This document shows, piece by piece, positions 47,122-64,000 of a stretch of DNA of 64,000 bases (position 1 is its first letter; the number at the start of each line of letters is the position of its first letter). The stretch lies in assembly GCA_039096225.1 (NCBI GenBank), contig JBBPEB010000004.1, positions 1,026,001 to 1,090,000 of the forward strand. Reading direction: 5' to 3'. This stretch comes from Blastocystis sp. Blastoise (Eukaryota > Sar > Bigyra > Opalinata > Blastocystidae). The notes under the pieces are model-generated. The model had not been told where the DNA came from. It did not search any database and saw only the letters and a list, made by a program, of their open reading frames with translations. The position numbers were made by a program, and so were the translations under genes.

Positions 47122-50100
47122 TTAAGTATCGTGTAGTAAAAACAGTATTAGTTTGAATATCGCTTGAATTGTATGCTCTTCTATTTGAATTTTTAGAATG
47201 TATATCTTCCTATAATAATTTAATATAGAAAAATATATATAATTATTATATACTTGATTATATTCTTCATCCTCATCTTCACCCTTCTTTTTTATATGTA
47301 TATCTGAAATAATAATATTATCAGGAATAATCTTATTGATTATTAAGAATGGAGATCCATATTTAGATTCTATTGGAACAGAATCATTTGAATTATTTAT
47401 TATATAATATAATCTGCTAACTGATGGTTGTGAAACAGGGTATTCATGTTTTCTTATAAATACTATATCATTTATTTGAATATAATATAATGACTTTATT
47501 AGATGAATTGTATTCACATTTGATATATCTGTTACATTATATGCAATATAGGAGTTATCTATTGACTCTATTCCTTCGTCTTCCTCTGTACTTGTAAACA
47601 CTAATGATTCATTGATAAGAATTTCGGAATAATAAAAAATGGATAATAATTTCAAGTTTTCTTTTAGTTTATTATAAGATGAATTATGATCTAGTAAATC
47701 TATATTATTTGTGAGCAAATCCATATTAATATCTTTAAATAATAGTTGATTTATGGTAGTATCATTAAGTAAAATCAATTCTTTTATAAGATAATATATT
47801 TCTTGTTCATTAAGATCTTTCTCCTCTGACTCTCTTAAACCCTTTACAGAATGAATAAAGTTATTCTCAGCATATCTAATTGTTTTAAATTGTTTATGGG
47901 ATTGATATTCATTATCATGAATGATATTAGTTTCAACATTATTCTCTAAATCAGCTAACATAGGTGAAGAAATATTTCCATTATTTATATTAGAAAAATC
48001 ATTAATAAAACAAGCTTCTTCTTGTATAAGTTTTTTTATACTTGATTCATTAAAACATCTTCTTCCAAATGTTATCCGTTTTATTTTGGAGTAAAAACGT
48101 TCTGATTCATATGTACAGCCATATGAATATGACCCTACTGATTGTATAGAATCTGCTAAATGAAGAAGTAGATGTATTTGTGAATTGATAATCTCTCGAG
48201 GCAATAAAACTTCACATAAGAAATTAAAAAGATAACATTGTTTTCGTAGTATTTCTATATTGTTATTAAACATAAATAATTTATCATATTCAACTTCTCT
48301 AATTATTGTAGCTAAAGGATCGATAAGGAGAATAATTGAAGAATCTTCTATATTGAAATCATGAGTAATAAGAGGTAATATAACTGAAAAGAAGAATATT
48401 CTTGTATGCGAAGAAACACATGATATTTTCTTTTTATTCATGATTAATCTAAACTCATATTCATATTTGTTATATAAAGTATTAAGATTGATTATTCTTG
48501 TATTCAAAATATTCATGTTTTCTTTAGACAAACAATATTTATTAACTACTTCAACTCCTTCAGTATTACTATCTTTTGAAACTAGTGAAGAGTAATGCTC
48601 AGAGTTAAAACCAAATAATAAGGATAGAAATAGAGTTACAATATTATTAAACAGGTGCATTGTATCAATGCTGAAACTAGCTGAAATATCAAATAAGGGA
48701 ATACTTTCAAATGGGCAACATTTCTTTTTGACACCCATATATGATTCGTTCTCTTCACATAGACTTCTTTGAGTTCTTATAGTATCCATTGTCCTTTGAT
48801 TATATTGCTTCATTTCAAACGCATCATTATATATATATTCCAGTGGTATTGATTTAATTATTCTTGGTAGAAGACAAGATGTATCTTCTATATAATATGT
48901 ATATATAGTAACATTTACTATTATATAAAAATGTATAAAAATGAAAAAAAAATAGATATAAATATAGAAGAAACTAATACTAGAAATATATATAAAAATG
49001 TTTTTATTATGGATCATGAATATTAATGAAATATGAATATAAATAATTATAATATCAATAATGGTATACTATACTAACTATTTACAATATAGAGGCGATA
49101 TAAAAAAAAATTATATGAATAGTAATAACTATAAGATATTGAACTACATATGATATTAATACAGATACTAAGGATAATAGTAGTACTAATAACAATATCA
49201 GTATAAAGAAGAATAAAGAATGATATATATACTATTATGGATAATCAATGGAATATTGAAATAATGATAAAAATAATATAATATAAACATAATAATATAT
49301 GTTTATAAAAAGTATACTAATATAATTAGAATATATATATATATATATATACCTGGATTCTTGATAATTATTGGAAATCTTATTTCATTAATTTGATTAT
49401 TATCATTACTTTTGTCAATAAGATTAGATACACTTCCAAATGAGCATTTAATTCCTTCATGAAAATGTTCGTCTGTTCTTCCTATTTCTAATTCGCAACA
49501 TCTACATGGGAAAATAGAAGATGGTCCACTGAAACAACCGATTGCCGTCATAGCGGCATAGTCTCCATATACATTTAATAATATGCCAACAACCTTTCTT
49601 TTTTGTATAGTGTTGTTTATCATTATATCCATTTCTATCCCCTTTGAAAGTTGTTTAAACTCTTCAACTATTATTGACATTATAGGCCAACTATGATACT
49701 CTGAAGTAATTGCATAAGTCCAAAAAGATCTCTTATCATAATTTCTTTTAATATTATAGTTTAATAGCTTTATTAATAGAGGAAAGGAGGATCTATTATA
49801 ATCTGAAGAAGAATGCGAAAATACTGATATCCCATCACAAGTAAAACTAAAGGCTAAGAGAATATCGCCATTTTCTAGTAATCTTTCAATATACTTCTTA
49901 TATGTAATACTTCTTAAAAAAAGAGGAATATCATCTGGAATACTATTTTGATCTGAATTAATTATTGATAATATATCTTCTTTTTTATAAAAAGAAATAT
50001 CTTGGATCATTGTTTTTGATTTTAGCATTTGTCTTATCCTTGGTATTATAGGTACAATTGTTATTCTTCTACCTAAATAAACAATAATGCATATCTTATA

Positions 50101-50569
50101 TATTAAAAATATAATATTATTGTCATACTTGATTTCACCTCACAAATACTATTTGAACAAGTCCTTTTTTCTATCTCTATTGATTCTTTACCTTTATTAT
50201 ATCCAAGAATAGTATTACAACAATCTGATACATATATGTTAAGAGTAGAAACTTTATTAGGTACTAATCTTATTAATTTTTGTACTACCTGTTGACCATA
50301 AAGAGGAATATCAAATTTATTTATTGATGGATTTATTATTTCAATTATATCATTTACAAATTTATATATATTCTTAATTTTTTCCATACTAATTCTTAAT
50401 GAAATCCAAAATTCAAATATAATCTTCTCTATCTTCTCATTTACTCCATTAGAACCATGATTCTCATTTGATATCTATATATATGTATCTATATATATGT
50501 ATCTATATATATATATCTATATATATATATATGTATCTATATATATATATCTATATATATATATATGTA

Positions 50570-50618
<49 letters not shown>

Positions 50619-50953
50619 TATAATAAAAATACGTTATCTTTCAAAATCATATTAATGATTTTTGAGATTAAAGGATCATTTCCAGTTATATTAGATCCTT
50701 CATTTGAAACTATAGGTTCTATTACATCATCGTGTGATATGTCCACTGAATTATCATTGACTTCTATATTTCTTTCTTCATGATGTTTTGTTTCTTTATT
50801 TTTTCTTTTATTCGGGAAGCCATTATTTGAATATAATCGGTGTGTCATTCTATATATATCTTGTAAAATACAGATTGGAATAGGTGTATTTATTCTTAAT
50901 AATATTATTGAAAGTGAATAGAAATAATTAATATGATATATGATTTTGTACAT
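47122..50953 (-). CDS. Tnp2-family (CACTA/EnSpm-type) transposase, 1,050 aa, 4 exons, intact
   Basis: Exons (minus strand) 50953-50633, 50474-50129, 50072-49353 and 48887-47122 join in frame to 1,051 codons with GT-AG introns. Tnp2/Transposase_21 features: the lead-in [25 protein letters not shown] (aspartate near residue 302), [14 protein letters not shown] (aspartate near 393) followed by the CRCC cysteines, and [10 protein letters not shown] (DxMH motif near 537). A DUF4218-like region follows: [20 protein letters not shown], then [18 protein letters not shown]. It is a DDE-type transposase expected to act on element ends in the nucleus. I cannot find matching terminal inverted repeats around it. 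The third intron (465 bp) is far longer than others here. The start at 50953 is the first ATG; a later ATG near 50,850 is also possible. Confidence 0.88.
50475..50632. repeat. (ATATATGTATCT)n / (TA)n tract in transposase intron 1
   Basis: The first intron of the transposase gene consists of imperfect ATGTATCTATAT units and pure TA. Its ends are GT-AG when read on the minus strand. Confidence 0.85.
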
Positions 50954-52243
50954 AATCAATTTTACAACAGAAAAATTATTTTATTAGATACCTTTGTAAT
51001 TTCAAATAGCACCTGGAAATACAATAAATTCTTCACTTTATGTTGTTATTTCAATATAATATGAAATTACTTCAAGTTTTAAATGAAAACATCAGATTCA
51101 TGGAAAATGTATATATTCTTGTAAAAAAATATGGATAACCATGAATAGAAAAATAATTGAAGATTCTTTCTATTTTGTAAATACTATTTAATATTATGGT
51201 TTGCTATTTAAAAATAGAGATCACATCTATTTATGTATAATATATTTGAAATATGTTGCAATTGGAGACAAAATTGGAGTGCCCAGTTGAATTCAATTTT
51301 ATTAAAATTATGTGAATGCCAATCTTAATAAAGTCAACTGTATTATTGTCAATTATTACTTTTATTAACATGTTAATTAATACATATTTAGGTATTTCAT
51401 ATAGTTATGCATTTTTGATAGAAATATTTTAATATTTTGAATGATTTAAATAGAATTACTTTATTGCTTTTAATAGGAAGAATAAGTACAAATGATTATG
51501 ATTTGTTTATTTACTTAATCGATTATTAATAATTGCTAAAGTGAAGATATTATTTCTTTGTTTATCTATATAAACTATATGAGATATTAAAGTACTCTTT
51601 TCTATATAAGTAGTTTCTTCTATAAGAATAATCCTGACCTATTTTCTATATAATCGGCACTCTTCTTTTCTTTATATATTCTCCTATCATTTCATTTATT
51701 CGAAATACTTTTAGAAATAGATAGAAACTTCTAATTAATGGTTTTAGATTATATTAACTAGTCTTATTTATATTTAGCAGATACAATAATTATTCTAAGA
51801 GTGTATATATATATACATATATAATGAATATATTATATAAATTATTTATTATATATATAGATTAACAATACTTGATGCAAACTTTATATTATATTTTAAA
51901 TATTCTTTTGTTTTACTAAATTGATCAATATATTTACATTATAATCTTCTTAAATATATATATATATAATATAAGATATTCTAGTTCATTCTGGTTTTTG
52001 TTTTTAGTTGATTGTTAGCTAAAGAAAAACAGATTTCTTAAAAATTGTATCAATCACTAAATTTGATATATAAATACGTTTTCTTAACATAACTAACTGA
52101 TAACATTTTTATGATTAAAATTATTGTATTTGATTTTTTTATTTATATGTAAACACAAAGAAATATTTTTTACTTTTTATAGAATTTACAGAGAATAAAT
52201 AAAAGAAAACCATAAAATCATATATTTTTTATTTCATTTAAAA
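50954..52243. other. Spacer between divergent transposase and orphan gene
   Basis: About 1.3 kb between two genes transcribed away from each other, so it should hold both promoters. Near 51,260-51,350 there is a more complex stretch (GGAGTGCCCAGTTGAATTC). No gene, no tRNA, and no clear terminal repeat seen. Confidence 0.55.
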
Positions 52244-53152
52244 ATGCCTAGAAAGTATTATAAATATTATTTTGTTATAATAAATAGAAAAATTGAGGTT
52301 GAATTGTTATCTACAGATGAAATCATTAGAATAAAAAAATTCAAAGTAGAATTTCTGAATCAATTTCGTGAATTCTATTTGTCACTTCTTAATACAACAC
52401 AAAGTAGTATATATATATATTTTTCATAATTAATAATAATTATAGAACAATATAAGAAACTGGACTATGATATGGAAATTTTTTTTCGACGAGAGGCTCT
52501 AAAAAAAGGTATTAAAGTAACATCAATTATGTCATCAACAAAGGTCGTAAAAGTAATTATAATAATTTATACCATTATGATACACTTTTAATATTATAGT
52601 CACGTTTAAGGTTTATTCCATACGTTTTAAATAATGAAGAATTAATACAAGCAAGAATTATCTTTAAGAAAGAAAATGACTGTTTAGTAGTCGATGAAGA
52701 AAGTCAATTGTTCATATTAATTTTTCAAATAATTAAAGAATATCTATCAGTATTTAGTGAAACCAGTAAATTAAATGATTATACAATTAAAAGAATAATA
52801 AAAAAGGCATTTTATGATAAGAAAAATAATGGTAATTTTGTTTCATTTTTTGGATTTTTCTTAGAAGATAAAGATCATCAAATAATAGAAGATATATCAA
52901 AGATTAAAGAATCATTCATGGTAAATATTATATATATATCTATTTTATTATCTATATATATATATATTATTAATATAAATACATATATATTATATGATTC
53001 CCCGTGAAATTTACTTATATTTATAGATTTCTAATTGGATAAGGAATGACGAAGCCTTTAATAATAAGTCATATAAGTATAAAACCAACCACGTCATAAT
53101 ATCTCAACTGACGAGCTGTTATGACAGAGTCAAAAATAATATCCGTCACTAA
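52244..53152 (+). CDS. Orphan protein, 238 aa, 4 exons, inside the repeat-flanked block
   Basis: Exons 52244-52406, 52446-52552, 52600-52920 and 53027-53152 join in frame to 239 codons with GT-AG introns and no internal stop. I do not recognise the family. The product is soluble-looking, lysine-rich and mostly helical in appearance: IIRIKKFKVEFLNQFREFYL, FFRREALKKGIKVTS, DEESQLFILIFQIIKEYLSV. Two cysteines lie in the last half. It is divergent from the transposase gene and ends only 85 bp before repeat copy 2. Its location suggests either transposon accessory protein or captured cargo; this is inference. Intact splicing and frame argue that it is under selection or recently inserted. Confidence 0.7.
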
Positions 53153-53237
53153 TTGTAAGTAATATGATTTGACAATAAAGGTTGTATTTAAAGACATACC
53201 TTTTTATTTATTCTAGAATATATTTTATTTATTCTTA

Positions 53238-56200
53238 CAAGCGTTTCACGACTGGCTACGCCAGCCTACGCTTGAGTTTAGATAATTATTATCTCTCAAT
53301 TGTTATATATTACATTGAATTTTAAAAAATGAATATTTATTCTTATGTTTTTGTTATTCATTTCTGTTTTTATTTTTTTTTTTTAGGATTAAAACTATTT
53401 CATATTTTATAAATTATTATTTCAATTGCTTTTAATTGCTATCTTCTAATGCTTAATTTTCAATTTAGTGTTTTATAAATAATTTAATTCATACATATTG
53501 ATAATTCTTACTTAGCATTCTATATGTTTTTGAGTATTATTTCCTTTTTTATTTAATATTCTTTTTAGCCATTTTTATTATTGATTATATATATTTATTG
53601 TTTATCAATGATAATTAATTAACTCTTGTGTTTTATTTTTGATCTTATTTCTATTTCTATTTCTATTTCTATTTCTATTTCTATTTCTATTTCTATTTCT
53701 ATTTCTATTTCTATTTCTATTTCTATTTCTATTTCTATTTCTATTTCTATTTAGTTTTTAGTTTTCAATATTAATTCACTTTTCTTTGTTATTTCATTTA
53801 TAACTTTCTATGTATTTTATCAATTCATTTAGTTTTATAAATATTTAGTATTTTAAATAATATCAATATGATTATAAAATACTTTTTCTTTTAAAACATA
53901 TTATTATCACTTATACCCTACCTTTAATTATTTATGTTTTATTTGAATTAGTCTATATAATTATTATTGTGAGAAATAGCTTATTCTCTTGTCTAAAAAA
54001 AACATTATATATTCTTTTCATATATTGTTTTGTTTTATTTTTAAAATATTATAATTTTGATATCTATTTGTTTTTTTATATTTTATCCTTTCCTTTTATA
54101 TATACTATTATATAAATATTTTAGAAATTTTATTATACAGCTTTTCTCAATTAATAAATGTTTAATTATATAAATAGTAATCATATCTTGATATTATTTG
54201 ATAAATATTATAATTTTTCTTTTATTATACTTATTTTAGTTTGAATTATTAATACAAAAGTACTCTTAATAATTAAAAGATATTTATTACTTTATATACT
54301 AAACAAAAAAATTAGAGTCTTATTTTAATATTTATCATTAATAGAATCTATTCGTTTTAAGTAAAAGAGAATATTTATAGAGAAATTATCTTTTCATTAT
54401 TTAAAATTAATTAATTCAAATTTAATTCAATTTTTATAGTGTTATCAAAATCATTCTAGAAATAAAAAATAAAAACTAAAATATAAAACAAAAATTACAT
54501 TCTATATCAGAAATAGATTTAATACTTAAAATACTTTACCTATTGTACATGAAATATAGTTTATACAACAAATGAGTTATTTTTAAAAAACTCTAAAAGA
54601 CTGTAACGTTTTTAAATACATATACTCACTTTTATTTTAACTAATTTTATATTCATATACATATATATTTGATTTATTATTTTAATTTGTAAAAAATAAC
54701 TTGAATCTCTTTTGTTTAAAGTCACAATTACAAAAAATGAGTTCTTTTGAAAGACAAAAAAAATTCTTTAAACAATAATAATTTTGTATTTAGTGACATA
54801 AAAACGTATTATACGGTTTTAGAAACAATTCAAATCATTTTACCCATTCTAACATTCCTATCAAACAGTCAACCATACTTAATTAAATCAATTTTTAATA
54901 TTTTATATTCTATTATGACTCTATTTATTATTTTAATAAAATGTGACTTGAATCTCTTGACTTAACTATTGTAATTCTAAAAAAATAATTTTTTGAACAA
55001 CTTAAAATATTTATTTATTGAAGATTTTAATATAAAACAATTTAAAAACACTCTATACATACTTATTACAACCATTTTAAAAAATAGACTCATTTTAACA
55101 TTTTGGTCAAACACACAACCACCTTTATTTCAAACAATTCTTTTATTATTATAAACATTAAACACTCTAATACTCATTTTTATAAAAAGTATATTGAATC
55201 TCCTCACTTAAGACAGTCAAACAGACAATTCAAAATCATTTTACCCTTTAAATTCATTATAAAGTGATAATATTTTCAGAATTGTCCTAATATGTGGTTT
55301 AGGACACATTAAACTACTTTTTATAAAATTATGAGTCAACATGTGCATATACTCATACACTCGTCTAACTTATTTTTGATCATTTTTTTGAGAAATGCAA
55401 TACATATAAGGTGTAGTTTTCAAATATATAAAAATTAATTGTCAAATATGAATTTGATTTGTCAACTTTCAGAAAATTTTGAGAAAAATGATTTTTCAAT
55501 TTTCAGTTTTTTAACATGTTATACTATTGACTCTACTGAACTCATTTCTTAATTAATTTTAAATGTTAAAATTTATATCGTTAATATATTTTATTCTATG
55601 TATTTATTTGTTAAAATTATATAAAATAATAAAATATTGACTGAGAAATTAAAATGATAAACTATACCCTTTTTTGAAAAATAATAATTTTTATGTTTTT
55701 CATATATAATTTTTTTTCTCAAAAGTTATTTTATATTTTGATAATATTTTTATAAATATATAAACTATAGGTAATCTAGTTTATAAATAAGTTTTATTTA
55801 TTTTTTAAAAATTAATATTGATGGAAAAATTATAAAAATAAACTCTAGTATCAAAAATGCTTTCTTCTTTTTAAACGATTTATTTCACTAATTAAAGACA
55901 ATTAAAAATTTATTTATTTATTTAAAGCTTATTTATGACATATACAACTCATAAAGACTCATAACTAACTTTTTAAAACAAACATTGTCTGTATCAGTTC
56001 AACATCTTGTCTTAACTTTTTCAAATAAGTCACGTACAGTGTCTATGAGTGGTTCTAAACACATATTAAAACGTTTTAAGAGTTTATTGAGTTAACATTG
56101 TCTGGTGATCTGTTGTCAAAGTCTTTTAAAAACAAAATAAAATTGTAAAATATGTTTATTTTGATATGTAGTTTTTGAATATAGTGTCAAATGTCAAATA

Positions 56201-57274
56201 TGCTTGTTAATGATGAAAATATAAACAAAAAACAAATGAAAACTTTTTAAGAAAATTTTTTGAAAGTCATTTTTTATTGAGTTCAACTATTGACTCTTGT
56301 CACCTGAGTTTTCAATTAATTAAAAAAATGAAAAATATGTATCTGCTATGACATGTCTAGTTTCTAAATATGTTTTAACTTTTTTATTTTATTAAGAATT
56401 GATTGAGAAATCACAATAACAAACTATACCCTTTTTTGAAAATTTTCATTTTTATGTTTTTCATATAAATGAATGTTTCTCAGTCAATATTAAATATTTA
56501 GATAAAATAAAAAATATGTATCTGCAATAGCTTATCTTAATTATGACTATACTTTTATTTTTAAAAAATACCCAAAACTCAAGGAGAAAGACGAATAACA
56601 AACTATACTATCAAAACATCAAAATTTCTATTATCAAATATTTTCTTATTAAAACTTTTTAAACAACTAAAAGATATACTTATGACATGTATTGATTCTA
56701 AATAACTTGAATAAACTCAAATAAGTTTATAAAGAAGGAATGTGTTGGATATCAGTTTGTCTTTTGTCGTTATTTAAAGGAATTATTGTTGTTTTAGAGT
56801 AGTTGAGGTCAGTATCATTGCATATAAAATGGTTTTAGAGTTTATAGTTAGTGATCTGTGTATTGATATGTTGTCAACTTCTAAATATAAACAAATTTAC
56901 CCGTCAAAACTATTTATTAGATTAACCCGTCAATAAAAGTTAATTTTATAAAAATAAATATAAAGAATGTGAGTAGATATAGAAAAAATAAGAAAACAAT
57001 AAAAAATGAAAAACGAAAAATAAGTGTTTTTATAAAAATGAAAAATATTGGCTAAAATAGAAATAATCCAATAATTTTGGTTAAAATTTTGTGCGAAAAT
57101 GGTTTTTTGCGTTTTTTAGCCAGAAATTTAGAGTTTTCGAAAAATTTCTTTAACAGTCATTTTCAGAATTGTGTTCCGGTTTTTATGATGTTATTTTTAT
57201 TTTATAAAAGTTAATAACAAAGTCAATAAATGTGAAAGTGTGTGAGACACAGTACGCTACATGAACTAAATTAA
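53238..57274. mobile_element. Dispersed non-coding repeat, copy 2 (about 4.04 kb)
   Basis: Same orientation, same start (TACAAGCGTTTCACGACTGG) and same end (GCTACATGAACTAAATTA) as copy 1. The 40-bp terminal hairpin is identical in the two copies. Divergence is uneven: the left half has many substitutions and small indels, while roughly the last kilobase (from about 56,230) differs from copy 1 at only a few positions. No coding frame of note. It contains the same ~248-bp and ~760-bp internal duplications as copy 1. Confidence 0.8.
53645..53753. repeat. (TATTTC)n hexamer array in copy 2
   Basis: About 18 uninterrupted units, without the TTTAGA variants that pepper the longer array of copy 1. 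Confidence 0.95.
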
Positions 57275-58893
57275 GGATATTAATTTTTTTTTATATTTAT
57301 TTTATGTTTATTCAGTATGAATTAATAACGTTATATATCTTTAGTAATTCTTGATCTTATATAGGACGATGACTGATGTAGCCGTTCTTGTGTCACATAT
57401 TTATCTCTGTATGTATGTTTTTAATTCCTTGTTTTTGATTATTTTATTTTATAGTTAAGACTCTATCATGGTTGATGTGATTATTATTTTTGCTAAACAT
57501 TATTATAATTGTAAATATATTTCTTATATTCTTTTTTATAATATAATTAATTACTATCATATATAGGTTATTCGTTTGTACTATTTTATTAAAAATTATA
57601 CTTACGCTTGTATATATTTATATATTTGTAATCTAATTTTCTTTTCTTTTATAGTTAATACTTAATTATGATTTAGACTTAAATATATCTGTTCCAACCA
57701 ACTATATTGGTAAATATTTGTATGTATATAATTAAAATTAATACTATTTTCACTAATTTATATATTATTTTATAGGATTGAGAAAGGATTAAATTACAAA
57801 ATATATTTTATAATTTAAATATTATTTTTATAATTAATTGCTATTTATTTTATAATTAATTATTATTTATTTATAGGCATAAAACTGTACTTCATGATCT
57901 ATATGATTAATTATAAACAAATATCTTTCATTAAATATATATTTACGATATTTTTATTATTTAAATTGTTATCATTATCTATTCTATTAATATTAAGAGT
58001 TTTGTTTTCTATTATATACAGAAGTTATAAATATGTTTAAAAACACTGATAATTATTAAAAAGATAATTACTTTTATTGAAACACTAAAATTATTTTCGA
58101 ATAAATAGAATGCTCTATATAAGAAATTTTGGACATTTTATTGGCTCCCATTATGAATATTCTTAATTTTATTGGATTATTATTTTGCTTACTTCAATAG
58201 AATGTTAGAAGTTTGCTTTATTTCCCAAGGGGATGACTATGATAATATCTTAAATAATCTGAAAAATAATTAGTTGGAATTTCTCATGTATCGCTTTTTT
58301 CCTCCCGTGAAAAAAGACTAATAGTGTTAACTTTCATTGCATACTAGAATCTTGATTTTAGTAATCTCTATAGATATTATAAGCCTATGAGAATATTATA
58401 AATGAATAAAGTGATTCATCTATACTTTTTCGTAATCGATTTGATCGCCAATATGAATTAAATGACTGTCCTAATCCATGTCTTGTTACATAAAATTGAT
58501 ATAGATATGTTATAATGATAATCAACGATAATTATTTTTAAACACGAAAACATAACACGAAAAGTCTCTTGTCAAAAGGAGGGAAATCGAAAATAAATAT
58601 GAATGAATCGTAAAAGTAATTATTTATATTTAAAATGGTTATATATATTAAATTAAGATGTAAATGAGTTGAATATTCTATCAAATATATTATTTTATCT
58701 TTAGAATGATGGAGATAGAAAAGAATATACTTTTTCAATGATAAAAAACAAAGATTTGATCAATCATGAATTGAATTGTATGTTATTCTTAATAATTCAT
58801 AAATTAATACAAAACTATTTATGAAAAAAACAAATATATATTAATATATCCATATATAATAAATCAATTAATTATATATAGATAGATATCGAT
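57275..58893. other. Spacer without a recognisable gene
   Basis: About 1.6 kb. Its only frame over 60 codons (minus, 58,538-58,738) has random AT-rich composition. Around 58,080-58,520 the sequence is more mixed, including TTCCTCCCGTGAAAAAAG, but no homology is apparent. The last part is the 3' flank of the ankyrin gene. Confidence 0.55.

Positions 58894-64000
<5,107 letters not shown>

Noticed and set aside
42490-57274. LTR retrotransposon with 4-kb LTRs
   Set aside because: No TG...CA ends, no reverse transcriptase, protease or integrase between the repeats, and the internal gene is a DDE transposase on the opposite strand.

Overview
This is nuclear DNA from a very AT-rich unicellular eukaryote. 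By eye, coding DNA is about 20-25% GC and spacers and introns are far lower. The evidence is spliceosomal introns that are mostly 40-150 bp of near-pure (TA)n, asparagine and serine runs in proteins, the standard genetic code, and eukaryote-only proteins (MCM3, a FAF2-type UAS-UBX protein, a TFIIS-N domain, BTB-TLDc). I cannot name the species. The mix of BTB-TLDc, a giant midasin-type AAA/VWA protein, a large surface protein with putative-Ig and sushi-like modules, and a Tnp2 transposon suggests an amoeboid or anaerobic protist rather than a fungus or Dictyostelium. That placement is inference.

Region 1 (1-33,380) is gene dense, with six genes all on the + strand and spacers of about 0.5-0.8 kb. 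They are: an intronless ~3,500-residue midasin-type AAA protein ending in three VWA-like domains and a glutamine-amidotransferase-like domain; a FAF2/UBXD8-like UAS-UBX protein; a TFIIS-N plus PDZ-like protein of 803 residues in 11 exons; MCM3 of 792 residues in 17 exons; a BTB-TLDc protein of 511 residues in 3 exons; and a 2,415-residue type I surface protein in 10 exons. I joined the exons of the last four by hand. Every junction keeps frame, and the MCM3 joins reproduce the conserved family sequence. Apart from their shared strand, these genes show no sign of working in one pathway.

Region 2 (33,381-42,489) is gene poor: a perfect (AAT)n run, a stretch of different composition, a few possible exon relics, and low-complexity AT DNA.

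Region 3 (42,490-57,274) is a repeat/transposon block. Two direct copies (about 4.5 and 4.0 kb) of a non-coding element with a GC-rich hairpin at its left end flank 6.3 kb. That 6.3 kb holds an intact four-exon Tnp2-family transposase (1,050 residues, - strand) and an intact four-exon orphan gene (238 residues, + strand). The two element copies differ in length mainly through a (TATTTC)n array, and each contains two further levels of internal repetition.

Region 4 (57,275-64,000) is a spacer followed by the 3' part of a large, many-exon ankyrin-repeat gene on the - strand that runs off the right edge.
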